Assembly: GCA_937919655.1 (NCBI GenBank)
Contig: CALFPJ010000014.1
Coordinates: 1 to 53,874 of the forward strand
Direction: 5' to 3'
Source of the DNA: an uncultured Gemmatimonadales bacterium
Lineage (GTDB): Bacteria; Gemmatimonadota; Gemmatimonadetes; Longimicrobiales; Gaopeijiaceae
DNA length: 53,874 nt
The position numbers were made by a program, and so were the translations under genes. Of the stretch, positions 26,153 to 35,098 are shown piece by piece. The first letter of the stretch is position 1. Every line of letters begins with the position of its first letter. Under the pieces are notes generated by a model. That model made no database searches. It was not told the origin of the DNA and was given only the letters and a program-made list of their open reading frames with translations.

Positions 26153-27511
26153 ATGGTCAGCGTCTCTGGCGTGCGTGGTAAGGTGGGGGTCCAGCTTACG
26201 CCTGAGTTGTTCGCAGGGATTGCTGGGGCCTTTGGCACCTTCATGCGTCGCGAGCGCGGCGACGGCCCAATCTATGTCGGCAGAGATTCACGCACCTCTG
26301 GCCCCATGTTCTCCCGAGCGGTCATCGCCGGATTGCAATCGGTCGGTGTTGACGTGGTCGACCTTGGGGTCGTGCCGACGCCCACGCTTTTGCTTGCGGT
26401 TGAGGAGAGCGACGCGATCGGTGGGATGGGTGTAACTGCGAGCCATAATCCTGCCGAGTGGAATGCGCTAAAGCTGGTCGACGGAGCAGGGATCTTCTTG
26501 GACGCGGATCTCTCTGCGCGCTTCCGCACCTTTCTCTCGGAAGAGGACCCTGTACGCGTAGGGTGGGATCAACTGGGAACCGTGCGGGAGGACAACGCCG
26601 CGTGGCCGGTCCACCTTGCGGCGATCCTGGCGCTCCCGCACCTGGATGTGGGCGGCCTCAGAGCCCGCCGGTTGAAGGTCGCGGTGGACTGCGTGCATGG
26701 AGCAGGGGGCCCGGTCATGGCGCAACTGCTCGAAGCGCTCGGATGTGACTTCCAGGGTATCGGCATGGATCCAGACGGTCTGTTCCCGCGCGACCCCGAG
26801 CCGACGGCGGCGAACCTCGCCGCTTTGAGTGCACTGGTGCAGGAGACCGGTGCCGATATCGGCTTGGCCATCGACCCCGATGTGGACCGCCTCTCGCTCG
26901 TGGACGAGACCGGCGCGGCGATGGGTGAAGATCTGACGCTGGCGTTGGCCTCCGCCGCGGTCCTGCGCAGGACGCCCGGGTCTGTCGTCACAAACCTGTC
27001 TACGAGTCAGGTGGTCGAGGACGTAGCGCGAGCCTTTGGGGTGCCTCTGGTCCGATCCGCTGTTGGCGAAGTGAACGTTGCCCGGCGAATGCAGGCAGAA
27101 TCGGCCGTGGTGGGAGGGGAGGGCAACGGTGGTGTGATCCTGTCCGCGCTCCATCACACTCGAGACGCGCCTCTCGCAGCGGCTCTCGTCCTACAGCACC
27201 TGGTGGACGAAGGCCTGACGGCATCCGCGGCTGCCGCGAAGTGGCCGACCTACGACATTGTGAAGGTAAAGGTGGATTTTCCGCGCGAGTCTCTCGCCGA
27301 CGCCTACGTGGCGCTTGAGGCGGATCTCGCCGCCGGCGAGGTTGATCGGACCGACGGGCTACGGCTCGCGTGGCCTGGGCGGGGGGCTTGGTTGCACGTG
27401 CGTCCTTCCGGGACGGAGCCGATCGTTCGCCTCATCGCGGAGGCCCGTGACGCCTCTGCCGCGCAGGCCCTTGTGGACCGAGCCGCTGCCGTGTTGGGCG
27501 GGGTGATCTGA
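26153..27511 (+). CDS. glmM: Phosphohexomutase, probably phosphoglucosamine mutase
   Basis: GlmM converts glucosamine-6-phosphate to glucosamine-1-phosphate for peptidoglycan and LPS precursors. The 452-residue protein has the phospho-serine loop TASHNP (Ser97), the metal-binding DPDVDR, the sugar loop GEGNGG and the phosphate loop RPSGTEPIVR, all in order. ATG 26153 gives the normal family start MVSVSGVRGKVG; an upstream ATG at 26060 would add 31 unrelated residues. AGAAGG precedes the chosen start. glmS follows 37 bases later, which supports GlmM over phosphomannomutase, though the protein alone could be either. Confidence 0.85.
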   Translation: MVSVSGVRGKVGVQLTPELFAGIAGAFGTFMRRERGDGPIYVGRDSRTSGPMFSRAVIAGLQSVGVDVVDLGVVPTPTLLLAVEESDAIGGMGVTASHNPAEWNALKLVDGAGIFLDADLSARFRTFLSEEDPVRVGWDQLGTVREDNAAWPVHLAAILALPHLDVGGLRARRLKVAVDCVHGAGGPVMAQLLEALGCDFQGIGMDPDGLFPRDPEPTAANLAALSALVQETGADIGLAIDPDVDRLSLVDETGAAMGEDLTLALASAAVLRRTPGSVVTNLSTSQVVEDVARAFGVPLVRSAVGEVNVARRMQAESAVVGGEGNGGVILSALHHTRDAPLAAALVLQHLVDEGLTASAAAAKWPTYDIVKVKVDFPRESLADAYVALEADLAAGEVDRTDGLRLAWPGRGAWLHVRPSGTEPIVRLIAEARDASAAQALVDRAAAVLGGVI

Positions 27512-27548
27512 TTTTGACCTATATGTGGGACAACGAGGAGTAGCATCC

Positions 27549-29384
27549 ATGTGTGGAATTGTTGGCTACATCGGCCCGCAGGAGGCAGCCCCCATACTTA
27601 TTCAGGGGCTGAAGCGACTGGAGTACAGAGGGTACGATTCCGCCGGAGTCGCGGTGATCAACGGTGCAGGTCTGACTGTGGTGAAGCGACCAGGCAAACT
27701 CCGTGAACTTGAGAAGGCACTGCGTCAGGCGGAGCCTACCGGTCATTGCGGCATCGCCCACACGCGGTGGGCTACGCACGGCGCCCCGAATCAGGTGAAC
27801 GCACACCCGCATACCTCGGCGGCTGGGGATATCGCGTTGGTTCATAACGGGATTCTGGAAAACGCCGAGGTCATTCGGAAACAGCTGATCGGAGAGGGTT
27901 ATTCGTTCGCGTCGGAAACGGATACTGAAGTTCTTGTGCACCTCATCGATCACTTGTGGGACGACGGAGCGCCCCTAGAGGACGCCGTTGTGGCGGCTCT
28001 GCGACTGGTGGACGGCGCCTACGGCATCGCGGTGGTGTCCACTCGTGACCCGGACAAGATCGTGGTCGCTCGCCACGGCAGTCCGTTGCTGATTGGGGTC
28101 GGTCGTAACGGCGAAATGATGACCGGATCGGACGCAGCGGCCGTCATCGCGCTGACCCGCGAAGTGGTTTATCTCGACGATGGCGACTACGCCGTTTTGA
28201 AGGCTGATGGGTACCGCACATTCCGTCTCGAAGGATCGGAGGTCGATCGGCGCGTCCACGAAGTGACGTGGAATCTCGATGCCATCGAAAAGGGCGGTTA
28301 TGAGCACTTCATGCTCAAGGAAATCTTCGAGCAACCGACGTCTCTGCGGAACGTTCTTCGCGGCCGGCTTCTTGAGGAGGAGGGCGACGCGCGCCTGGGT
28401 GGAATCGAGAACCACCAGTTCGACCTAGGGCGCATGCGCCGAATGGTCGTTATGGCTTGCGGTACGAGTTGGCACGCCGGCCTGGTCGGCGAGTATATGA
28501 TCGAGGAGTTGGCGAGGATTCCGGTGGAAGTCGAGTACGCCTCGGAGTTCCGTTATCGGAATCCTGTGCTCGAGGAGGGCACGTTAGCCCTCGCGATTAG
28601 CCAGTCAGGCGAAACCGCGGACACGCTTGCTGCGCTGCGGGAGGCGAAGCAGCGCGGCCTCTCGACCATGGGTGTCGTGAACGCCGTCGGGTCGACTATC
28701 GCCCGTGACACGGACTTCGGCGTGTACCTGCACGCTGGCCCGGAGATCGGGGTAGCCTCCACGAAGGCGTTTACGAGCCAGATCGTGGCGCTCGCCCTCT
28801 TTACGCTCTACATCGGGCGCAGGCGCCATATGTCGGTCGTACAGGGCCGCGAGATCGTGCGCGCGCTTCAGCAGCTTCCGGCCCAGGTGGAAGAGGTGCT
28901 GAAGCTGAACGACGAGATCCGGGCTCTCGCAGAAGAGTATTCCGACGCCCGAAACTTTCTGTATCTGGGGCGGGGGTATCAGTTCCCGGTGGCGCTAGAG
29001 GGTGCCCTTAAACTCAAAGAAGTCAGCTACATCCATGCGGAGGGGTACCCGGCGGCAGAGATGAAGCACGGCCCTATCGCGCTCATCGACGACGATATGC
29101 CGATCGTGGTTCTGGCGCCGCGGGACCCGGTATATCAGAAGGTGGTTTCAAACATCGAAGAGATGAAAGCGCGCAACGGCCGCATTATCGCGGTGGTGAG
29201 TGATGACGCTCCGGAGCTTCAGGGAAAGGTGGACCGCCTCATCAGGGTTCCACATACGATTCCGTCTCTGCTTCCGGTGCTGACCACTGTGCCCCTCCAG
29301 TTGCTGGCGTACCATATGGCCATCCTGCGAGGCGGCGATGTCGACCAGCCCAGGAATCTGGCGAAGTCCGTCACCGTCGAGTGA
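27549..29384 (+). CDS. glmS: Glutamine-fructose-6-phosphate aminotransferase
   Basis: GlmS makes glucosamine-6-phosphate from fructose-6-phosphate and glutamine. The 611-residue protein begins MCGIVGYIG; Cys2 becomes the N-terminal nucleophile. The glutaminase domain has LEYRGYDSAGVA, HTRWATHG and HNGI. Two SIS sugar-binding domains follow, with CGTSWHAG, SQSGETADTLAAL and ASTKAFTSQ. The C-terminal KSVTVE matches the family end. The start at 27549 follows GAGGAG at good spacing; an upstream GTG at 27525 is rejected because Cys2 must follow the initiator. dtd overlaps its stop (GTGA). Together with glmM it supplies amino-sugar precursors. Confidence 0.97.
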   Translation: MCGIVGYIGPQEAAPILIQGLKRLEYRGYDSAGVAVINGAGLTVVKRPGKLRELEKALRQAEPTGHCGIAHTRWATHGAPNQVNAHPHTSAAGDIALVHNGILENAEVIRKQLIGEGYSFASETDTEVLVHLIDHLWDDGAPLEDAVVAALRLVDGAYGIAVVSTRDPDKIVVARHGSPLLIGVGRNGEMMTGSDAAAVIALTREVVYLDDGDYAVLKADGYRTFRLEGSEVDRRVHEVTWNLDAIEKGGYEHFMLKEIFEQPTSLRNVLRGRLLEEEGDARLGGIENHQFDLGRMRRMVVMACGTSWHAGLVGEYMIEELARIPVEVEYASEFRYRNPVLEEGTLALAISQSGETADTLAALREAKQRGLSTMGVVNAVGSTIARDTDFGVYLHAGPEIGVASTKAFTSQIVALALFTLYIGRRRHMSVVQGREIVRALQQLPAQVEEVLKLNDEIRALAEEYSDARNFLYLGRGYQFPVALEGALKLKEVSYIHAEGYPAAEMKHGPIALIDDDMPIVVLAPRDPVYQKVVSNIEEMKARNGRIIAVVSDDAPELQGKVDRLIRVPHTIPSLLPVLTTVPLQLLAYHMAILRGGDVDQPRNLAKSVTVE

Positions 29385-29824
29385 AGGTCGTACTGCAGAG
29401 GGTCTCGAGCGCAACAGTGACGGTCTCGGGAGAGGTAGTAGGGCAGATTGGGAGAGGGTGTCTCCTGCTCGCCGGCTTCCGTGATGGCGACAACAACGAC
29501 CGGCTGTCTTGGATGGCTGAAAAGGTCCTTGGGCTGCGCGTATTTCCCGACGACTCGGGCAAGATGAACCTGTCCCTGGAGGATGTCTCGGGTGACCTCC
29601 TCATTGTGAGTCAGTTCACGCTTTACGGAAATACGAACAAGGGGCGACGGCCGAGTTTTGTGGGCGCTGCTCCGTCGGAGGTCGCGCGGGGCTTATATGA
29701 GCAATTCGTGGATCTGATGCGCGGACGGACAGGTGGATGTGTCGAGACCGGTGACTTCGGCGCTCATATGGATGTCGCTCTTGTGAATGACGGACCCGTC
29801 ACATTGATCCTGGAGAGAAAATGA
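29381..29824 (+). CDS. dtd: D-aminoacyl-tRNA deacylase
   Basis: DTD releases D-amino acids (and glycine mischarged on tRNA-Ala) from tRNA. The 147-residue length is typical. It starts MKVVLQRVSSATVTV and has both signature motifs: SQFTLYGN (SQF) and NDGPVTLIL (GPVT). GTG 29381 overlaps the glmS stop and its own stop overlaps maf by ATGA, so three genes are chained. Interestingly alaS, whose product is the main source of glycyl-tRNA-Ala, is in the same window but not linked. Confidence 0.96.
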   Translation: MKVVLQRVSSATVTVSGEVVGQIGRGCLLLAGFRDGDNNDRLSWMAEKVLGLRVFPDDSGKMNLSLEDVSGDLLIVSQFTLYGNTNKGRRPSFVGAAPSEVARGLYEQFVDLMRGRTGGCVETGDFGAHMDVALVNDGPVTLILERK

Positions 29825-30420
29825 CCGACGTGCGCATTGTGCTCGCATCGGCCTCCCCACGGCGAGCGGACGTGCTGCGTCAGCTTGGGTTGGCTCCGGA
29901 AGTGTGTCCTGCAGACGTCGACGAGACGTACTTCCCGGGCGAGACCCCCGAGCAGCATGTGGAGCGTTTGGCGCGCGCGAAGGCGTCGGCCGTGGCGGAT
30001 GCGTACACAGGTGCGCTTGTGGTTGGTGGTGACACGGTGGTCTTGGACGGAGCCACGGTCATGGGCAAGCCCAGGAACGGGGACGACGCCACCGAGGTCC
30101 TCTTGGCGCTTGCCGGCCGTGAACACCAGGTTCTGAGTGGTTTGGCGATCGCGGGAGCGCATGGGATAGTCAGCAGAGTGGTTTGCACGCGAGTGAGGTT
30201 TCGGGACTTTTCCGCGGACGATGCCCGCGCATACGTCTCCAGCGGAGAGCCACTCGACAAGGCCGGGTCGTACGGCATTCAAGGGTTGGGCGCGGCATTG
30301 GTGGCCGGAATAAGCGGGGACTACTATGCGGTGGTGGGCTTCCCAGTGGCTGCTTTCATTGATTTGTTGACAGAAGCCGGGTGGCGATACGACTTCGGTC
30401 GCGTCGTACCCAGGCCTTAA
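29821..30420 (+). CDS. maf: Maf-type nucleoside triphosphate pyrophosphatase
   Basis: Maf proteins hydrolyse non-canonical or excess NTPs such as dTTP/UTP or m7GTP, and are tied to septum control and house-cleaning. The 199-residue protein has SASPRR (about 10-15), the lysine in ARAKA, GDTVV with the catalytic Asp, the GKP loop, and DKAGSYGIQG near the C-terminus. DETYFPGETPEQ fits the YhdE-like subgroup. ATG 29821 overlaps dtd by four bases. The substrate cannot be fixed from sequence alone. Confidence 0.93.
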   Translation: MTDVRIVLASASPRRADVLRQLGLAPEVCPADVDETYFPGETPEQHVERLARAKASAVADAYTGALVVGGDTVVLDGATVMGKPRNGDDATEVLLALAGREHQVLSGLAIAGAHGIVSRVVCTRVRFRDFSADDARAYVSSGEPLDKAGSYGIQGLGAALVAGISGDYYAVVGFPVAAFIDLLTEAGWRYDFGRVVPRP

Positions 30421-30466
30421 GATCCCGCGCGTTCGACGCGCACTAAGTCGGAGATCGTCCGATCAT

Positions 30467-31960
30467 ATGAGTGTTCCCGCAGTCTTGGCCATCGATCAAG
30501 GGACAACGGGCACGACCTGCCTCGTGGTGGGCCAAGACGGGGTGGTCCACGGCAGTGCCTACTCTGAGTTTGCTCAGCATTTTCCTCGACCGGGTTGGGT
30601 CGAGCACGATGCTGTGGACATTTGGGAGAGCACCTGCCGGGTGGCGCGCGAGGCGCTGGCGGCCGCAAGAGATGTCGACATCCGATCGATAGGCATCACG
30701 AACCAGCGCGAGACGGTGGTCATGTGGGACCGCGAGACGCTGGAGCCCGTTCATCGCGCCATTGTGTGGCAGGACCGACGGACCACCGACGTGTGTCGAG
30801 CGCTTAGAGCGTCGGGGCACCAGTCCGAAGTCTCTGCGCGCACGGGTCTGGTGCTCGATCCCTACTTCTCGGGCACAAAAATTCGCTGGCTCCTCGATCA
30901 GGACGCGGACCTTCTCCGCCGGGCAGAGGCCGGCGAACTCGCGGTGGGAACCGTGGATACCTGGCTTGTCGCGCGACTCACGAATGGCGCCGTACACGCC
31001 ACCGACCCAACGAACGCGTCTCGGACGATGCTCTTCCATTTGCGAGACGCGGCTTGGGATCCGTGGCTGGCCGACCTCCTGGGCGTCCCCTCGGTCCTCC
31101 TGCCCGAAATTCGGCCGAGTTCTGGCGACTTCGGCCTGGCTGCAGGCGAACACTTGGGGATCACCGCGCCCATCTGCGGAATCGCCGGCGATCAGCAGGC
31201 AGCGCTTTTTGGACAAGGTTGTTGGGACGTGGGGCTCGCTAAGAATACATACGGTACCGGGGCTTTCCTCCTGATGAATACGGGCCAGACGCCGGTCCCC
31301 TCACACCACGGTCTCTTAACCACCGCGGCGTGCGACGCAAAGGGAGGATTGGCCTACGCGCTCGAGGGGTCCGTATTCATTGCCGGGGCTGCCGTCCAAT
31401 GGCTGCGGGACGGTCTGGGTTTGCTCGAAACAGCGGAAGAGTCGGCCGTCATGGCGGGCGCGCTCGGGGACAACGGCGGGGTCTACTTCGTGCCGGCCTT
31501 CGTTGGCCTTGGGGCCCCGCACTGGGAGCCGGATGCGCGTGGCATGATCGTCGGACTCACCCGAGGCACGACCAAGGGGCATTTGGTGCGCGCAGCCCTG
31601 GAAGCCATGGCCTTTGGGACCGCTGAGGTCCTAGGGGCCATGGAGGCTGACTCCGGCGTGCCGACGTCGGAGCTTCGGGTCGACGGTGGCGCAGCGCGCA
31701 ACGACTGGCTCATGCAAATGCAGGCCGATGTCTTAGGCACCCCGGTTCGTAGGCCTTCTCTCGTCGAAACGACAGCCTTTGGTGCGGCTGGGCTGGCCGG
31801 CATCGCATCGGGCGTGTGGCAGGACGCAGCGCATTTCCTGGGTGCCCAAGAGGGAGGTGCGCGCTTCACGCCGGCTATGGCTGCCCCTGACAGGAAGCGG
31901 CTCCTCAGCGAGTGGTCGCGGGCTTTGCGTGCGACGGTGCGGTGGGCCAATGACGCTTGA
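30467..31960 (+). CDS. glpK: Glycerol kinase
   Basis: GlpK phosphorylates glycerol in the cytoplasm. The 497-residue FGGY-family protein starts with the phosphate loop AIDQGTTGTTCLV and has ITNQRETVVMWD, WQDRRT, GTVDTWLVARLT, GIAGDQQAALFGQGC, NTYGTGAFLLMNTG and FVPAFVGLGAPHWEPDARG, all of the glycerol kinase type. The C-terminus carries VDGGAARNDWLMQMQAD. The start at 30467 is ATG, 46 bases after maf. No glycerol facilitator or GlpD gene is nearby, so it may be expressed as part of the glm-maf unit or alone. Confidence 0.95.
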   Translation: MSVPAVLAIDQGTTGTTCLVVGQDGVVHGSAYSEFAQHFPRPGWVEHDAVDIWESTCRVAREALAAARDVDIRSIGITNQRETVVMWDRETLEPVHRAIVWQDRRTTDVCRALRASGHQSEVSARTGLVLDPYFSGTKIRWLLDQDADLLRRAEAGELAVGTVDTWLVARLTNGAVHATDPTNASRTMLFHLRDAAWDPWLADLLGVPSVLLPEIRPSSGDFGLAAGEHLGITAPICGIAGDQQAALFGQGCWDVGLAKNTYGTGAFLLMNTGQTPVPSHHGLLTTAACDAKGGLAYALEGSVFIAGAAVQWLRDGLGLLETAEESAVMAGALGDNGGVYFVPAFVGLGAPHWEPDARGMIVGLTRGTTKGHLVRAALEAMAFGTAEVLGAMEADSGVPTSELRVDGGAARNDWLMQMQADVLGTPVRRPSLVETTAFGAAGLAGIASGVWQDAAHFLGAQEGGARFTPAMAAPDRKRLLSEWSRALRATVRWANDA

Positions 31961-32153
31961 GGGGAGGCAGTGGAGTTTTCCCGTTCTCAAGGCGCAGGCG
32001 AGATGTTGGGGGAGTACCGTCTGCGAGCGGCGTCGGGGAATTTCCGCGTGCATTCATCGGGACCTTTGGGTAGGTGATTTACCGGACTGGTAGTGGGTCG
32101 CCGAGAGTGGCTAGATTCCAACCGAATTCTGGACCTTTGCTAAGGATGACGTG

Positions 32154-32576
32154 ATGAAGAAGCACAGTCGGTTCATGGTGGGTCTGGTGGGTGTGGCCGC
32201 CATCGTGTCGTACCTCATGTGGACAGGTGTGAGCGAGACGATGGTCTACTTTCTCACTCCGACGGAGCTTCTCGAGCGGGCTGCCGCGGACCCTTCCTTC
32301 CATGAGGTGGGAGTTAAGGTCAGCGGCCAGGTCGTTCCCGGAACCTATGCGCGCGTGGCAGGGGAACTCCTGCACACCTTCACGGTGCGCGATCTTGAGG
32401 ACGAGGCGGTGGAGTTCCAGGTCGAGTTTCGCGACGCACTTCCCGACACCTTCACAGACGAAGTCGAGGTGGTCCTAGAGGGTCGCCTCCGGGCGGATGG
32501 AGTTTTTGAGGCGGCTACGCTACTCACGAAATGCGGCAGTCGATATGAAGCTTCTCCGGAGGATCTCCCGCGGTGA
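32154..32576 (+). CDS. ccmE: Cytochrome c maturation heme chaperone CcmE, cysteine-type
   Basis: CcmE binds heme covalently in the periplasm and hands it to CcmF. The 140-residue protein has one N-terminal anchor (about 8-24) and the OB-fold core FHEVGVKVSGQV ... HTFTVRD. The heme-binding residue is Cys127 in LLTKCGSRYEA, giving CxxxY instead of the usual HxxxY. Cysteine-type CcmE is known from some sulfate reducers and archaea (system I*). ATG 32154 has AAGGA upstream. ccmF overlaps its stop by GTGA. This is the first gene of the ccm cluster, 193 bases after glpK. Confidence 0.92.
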   Translation: MKKHSRFMVGLVGVAAIVSYLMWTGVSETMVYFLTPTELLERAAADPSFHEVGVKVSGQVVPGTYARVAGELLHTFTVRDLEDEAVEFQVEFRDALPDTFTDEVEVVLEGRLRADGVFEAATLLTKCGSRYEASPEDLPR

Positions 32577-34639
32577 CCAACCTCGGTGAATTCGCGCTCT
32601 GGGTTGCCCTCCCCGTTGCGGCATGGGGAATGGCATTGGGCTTCGCCGGCGGGCGTACCCAGCGTGGGGACCTCGTGTTGTCTGCGGAACGGAGCATCTA
32701 CGCGGTCTTCTTTTTGCTGGTGCTTGCGTCGGCTGGAGTCATGGCCGCCTTCATCGGCGACAAGTTCCAATATTGGTACGTCGCGAGTTACTCCAATGCT
32801 GAACTCGAGATCTTCTATAAGATCACGGGGTTGTGGGCTGGTCAGCGTGGGTCGCTGCTGTTTTGGGCTCTCCTACTCGGCTTCTTCTCCAGCATCTGCG
32901 TATTCCTGAATCGCACGAAGCATCGTGAGTTCATGCCCTATGTGGCTGCGGTGCTTCAGGGCGTCATGCTGTTCTTCATCACGGTCCTCCTGTTCGCGGA
33001 TGTGAATCCGTTCGAGCAGTTCGACTTTACGCCAGCGAACGGACAAGGACTGAATCCGCAGCTACAGAATTATTGGATGACGATCCATCCGCCCACGCTG
33101 TACCTAGGCTTCACGGCCTTCACGATCCCGTTCGCTTTCGCGGTGGCAGCGCTGCTCAACGGGCGACTCGACGCACGGTGGATTCAACTCACGCGTCGGT
33201 GGATTTTGACGTCATGGTTTTTCCTGTCGATCGGAATCGTCATGGGCATGCGCTGGGCGTATGAGGAACTCGGCTGGGGTGGCTACTGGTTTTGGGACCC
33301 TGTGGAGAACGCATCACTTCTCCCGTGGCTGACTGCGACTGCGTTCTTGCATTCGATCCAGATCCAGGAAAAACGGGGCATGTTGAAGGTTTGGAACATG
33401 TCTTTGGTCCTCATGACCTTTCTGTTGACGATTTTTGCGACCTTTCTCACTCGTTCGGGACTGATCGAGTCGGTTCACTCTTTCGCCCAAGAGATCAAGA
33501 TCGCGTATATCTTCCTCGGCTTCATGGGTTCTATCCTGGCTGGGTGTGTAGTGCTGATCCTCTACCGACTCCCGAAACTCCAGAGCGAGAACCGGATCGA
33601 GTCGTTCGTGTCCCGTGAGTCGGCCTTTTTGTTCAACAACTTAATTCTCATCGGGGCGGCGTTTGCCGTCTTCTGGGGAACCATCTTTCCCTTGGTGGCT
33701 GAAGCGGTAACCGGCGAGAAAATCAGCGTCGGCCCGCCTTTCTTCGAGAAAGTGAATTTCCCGATTGGCCTGGTACTTCTCGCGCTCGCGGGTATCGGCC
33801 CCGTGATTGCCTGGCGTCGCGCGAGCAAGCGGAATCTCCAAAAGAACTTCATCATCCCGACTGCGGTCGGCCTGGCTGTCGCCGCGGGGCTGTGGATCGT
33901 TGGCGCCCGCCACGCCTTAGCTCTAGTGACCTGGAGTATCTGCGCGTTTGTGGTTGTGATTATTGCGATCGAGTTCTGGAAGGGGACGCGGGCGCGGGCG
34001 AGAATCGAAGGCGAGGGATATGTGCTGGCCCTCTTCCATTTGGTCACGCGTAATCGGCGACGCTGGGGTGGTTACGTCGTCCATATTGGCATGGTGATGA
34101 TCTACTTCGCGTTCGCTGGAGCTGCCTACAACGTGGACGAGCGGGCCCACCTAAATCCAGGTGAGTCGGTCGAAGTCACTTCTCCCTTCGGGCATACCTA
34201 TACGCTGACCCATGAAGGCCTCTCGGTCTCCATCGGACGCGGCCAGCGCAATCTCGTCTGGCAGGCCATCGCCACGATATCGGTGAAACGGAACGGAAAA
34301 GCTCGGGGCATTCTTACGTCGGAGAAGCGGCGGTACACGACTAGCGAGACGCTGATGACCGAAGTTGGGATTCGCTCGAACGCACAGGAGGATCTTTACC
34401 TGATTCTTTCCGCGCTTGACGACCCCGATGGAGCCCTCGCTGCCGATTCAGATGCTCAGGGCATCGATCTCCAAGTGCTCATAAAGCCTTTTGTGGCCTG
34501 GATTTGGTACGGAACGCTCATGCTGGCCATCGGCACACTAATCGCATTATGGCCCAGCGTGGATCGCAAGCGACTGGTCCTTGAGGCGATGACCGAAAGG
34601 CCCGCCGGTGACCCCGCCGTTGCGGGCGCTGCGGACTAG
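32573..34639 (+). CDS. ccmF: Heme lyase CcmF
   Basis: CcmF attaches heme to apocytochrome c at the outer face of the inner membrane. The 688-residue protein has about 14 membrane helices. The tryptophan-rich heme-handling motif WGGYWFWDPVENASLLPW is near residues 233-250, and histidine ligands lie in IHPPTLYLGFT and in THEGLS/VVHIGM. A periplasmic domain near the C-terminus (about 525-650) is typical. The GTG start overlaps ccmE. The next gene starts 32 bases inside its 3' end, showing tight packing. Confidence 0.95.
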   Translation: MTNLGEFALWVALPVAAWGMALGFAGGRTQRGDLVLSAERSIYAVFFLLVLASAGVMAAFIGDKFQYWYVASYSNAELEIFYKITGLWAGQRGSLLFWALLLGFFSSICVFLNRTKHREFMPYVAAVLQGVMLFFITVLLFADVNPFEQFDFTPANGQGLNPQLQNYWMTIHPPTLYLGFTAFTIPFAFAVAALLNGRLDARWIQLTRRWILTSWFFLSIGIVMGMRWAYEELGWGGYWFWDPVENASLLPWLTATAFLHSIQIQEKRGMLKVWNMSLVLMTFLLTIFATFLTRSGLIESVHSFAQEIKIAYIFLGFMGSILAGCVVLILYRLPKLQSENRIESFVSRESAFLFNNLILIGAAFAVFWGTIFPLVAEAVTGEKISVGPPFFEKVNFPIGLVLLALAGIGPVIAWRRASKRNLQKNFIIPTAVGLAVAAGLWIVGARHALALVTWSICAFVVVIIAIEFWKGTRARARIEGEGYVLALFHLVTRNRRRWGGYVVHIGMVMIYFAFAGAAYNVDERAHLNPGESVEVTSPFGHTYTLTHEGLSVSIGRGQRNLVWQAIATISVKRNGKARGILTSEKRRYTTSETLMTEVGIRSNAQEDLYLILSALDDPDGALAADSDAQGIDLQVLIKPFVAWIWYGTLMLAIGTLIALWPSVDRKRLVLEAMTERPAGDPAVAGAAD

Positions 34640-35084
34640 AACGACTGTGGCCCTCCTTTTCGGCGGAATGCTGGTCGCGGCGGCGGTCGTGCTGTTCATC
34701 ATACAGCCCGTGGTGAAGGGCTTGCATGCGTCTCTGGAGCGTGACGAGAATGAGCTCACCGACACTGAGGCCCGGAAGCGCGTAGCGCTCTTGGCGCTCC
34801 GCGATGTCGAGTACGACTTCCTGGCTGGCAAGCTGGATGAAGTCGACTACCGATCGCTGAAGAGCGAACTCACCGCCGAGGCGCTCGCGGCACTAGAGGC
34901 GGACGAAGCGGTTCAGGGTGGCTCCGCGGCCACTGCAGGAGCCGACCTCGAAGAGGAGATCGCCCAGATCAGGGCAGGTCTCGAAAGCGGTACTGGGTGT
35001 GGAGCCTGCAGCTTCATCAACGACGAGGGGAGCCGTTTCTGCTCTTCCTGCGGATGTGCGCTCCCGGCGGAGGTGGCCGGCTGA
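34608..35084 (+). CDS. CcmI-like membrane protein with C-terminal zinc ribbon
   Basis: The product has 158 residues: one membrane helix (about 13-35), then an acidic helical segment with ALRDVEYDFLAGKLDEVDYR (63-82), which resembles the N-terminal part of CcmI/CycH. A C-terminal CxxC-10-CxxC zinc ribbon uses Cys131, Cys134, Cys145 and Cys148. CcmI normally presents apocytochrome through TPR repeats; these are absent here. Its place between ccmF and ccmA argues for a role in cytochrome c maturation. GTG 34608 overlaps ccmF; a later ATG at 34668 is possible but would cut the helix. The side of the membrane facing the zinc ribbon is not clear. Confidence 0.7.
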   Translation: MTPPLRALRTRTTVALLFGGMLVAAAVVLFIIQPVVKGLHASLERDENELTDTEARKRVALLALRDVEYDFLAGKLDEVDYRSLKSELTAEALAALEADEAVQGGSAATAGADLEEEIAQIRAGLESGTGCGACSFINDEGSRFCSSCGCALPAEVAG

Positions 35085-35098
35085 CTGGCCCCGTTTTG

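Noticed and set aside
27525..27548. Upstream GTG start for glmS
   Set aside because: It would block exposure of the catalytic N-terminal cysteine, which must follow the initiator methionine.
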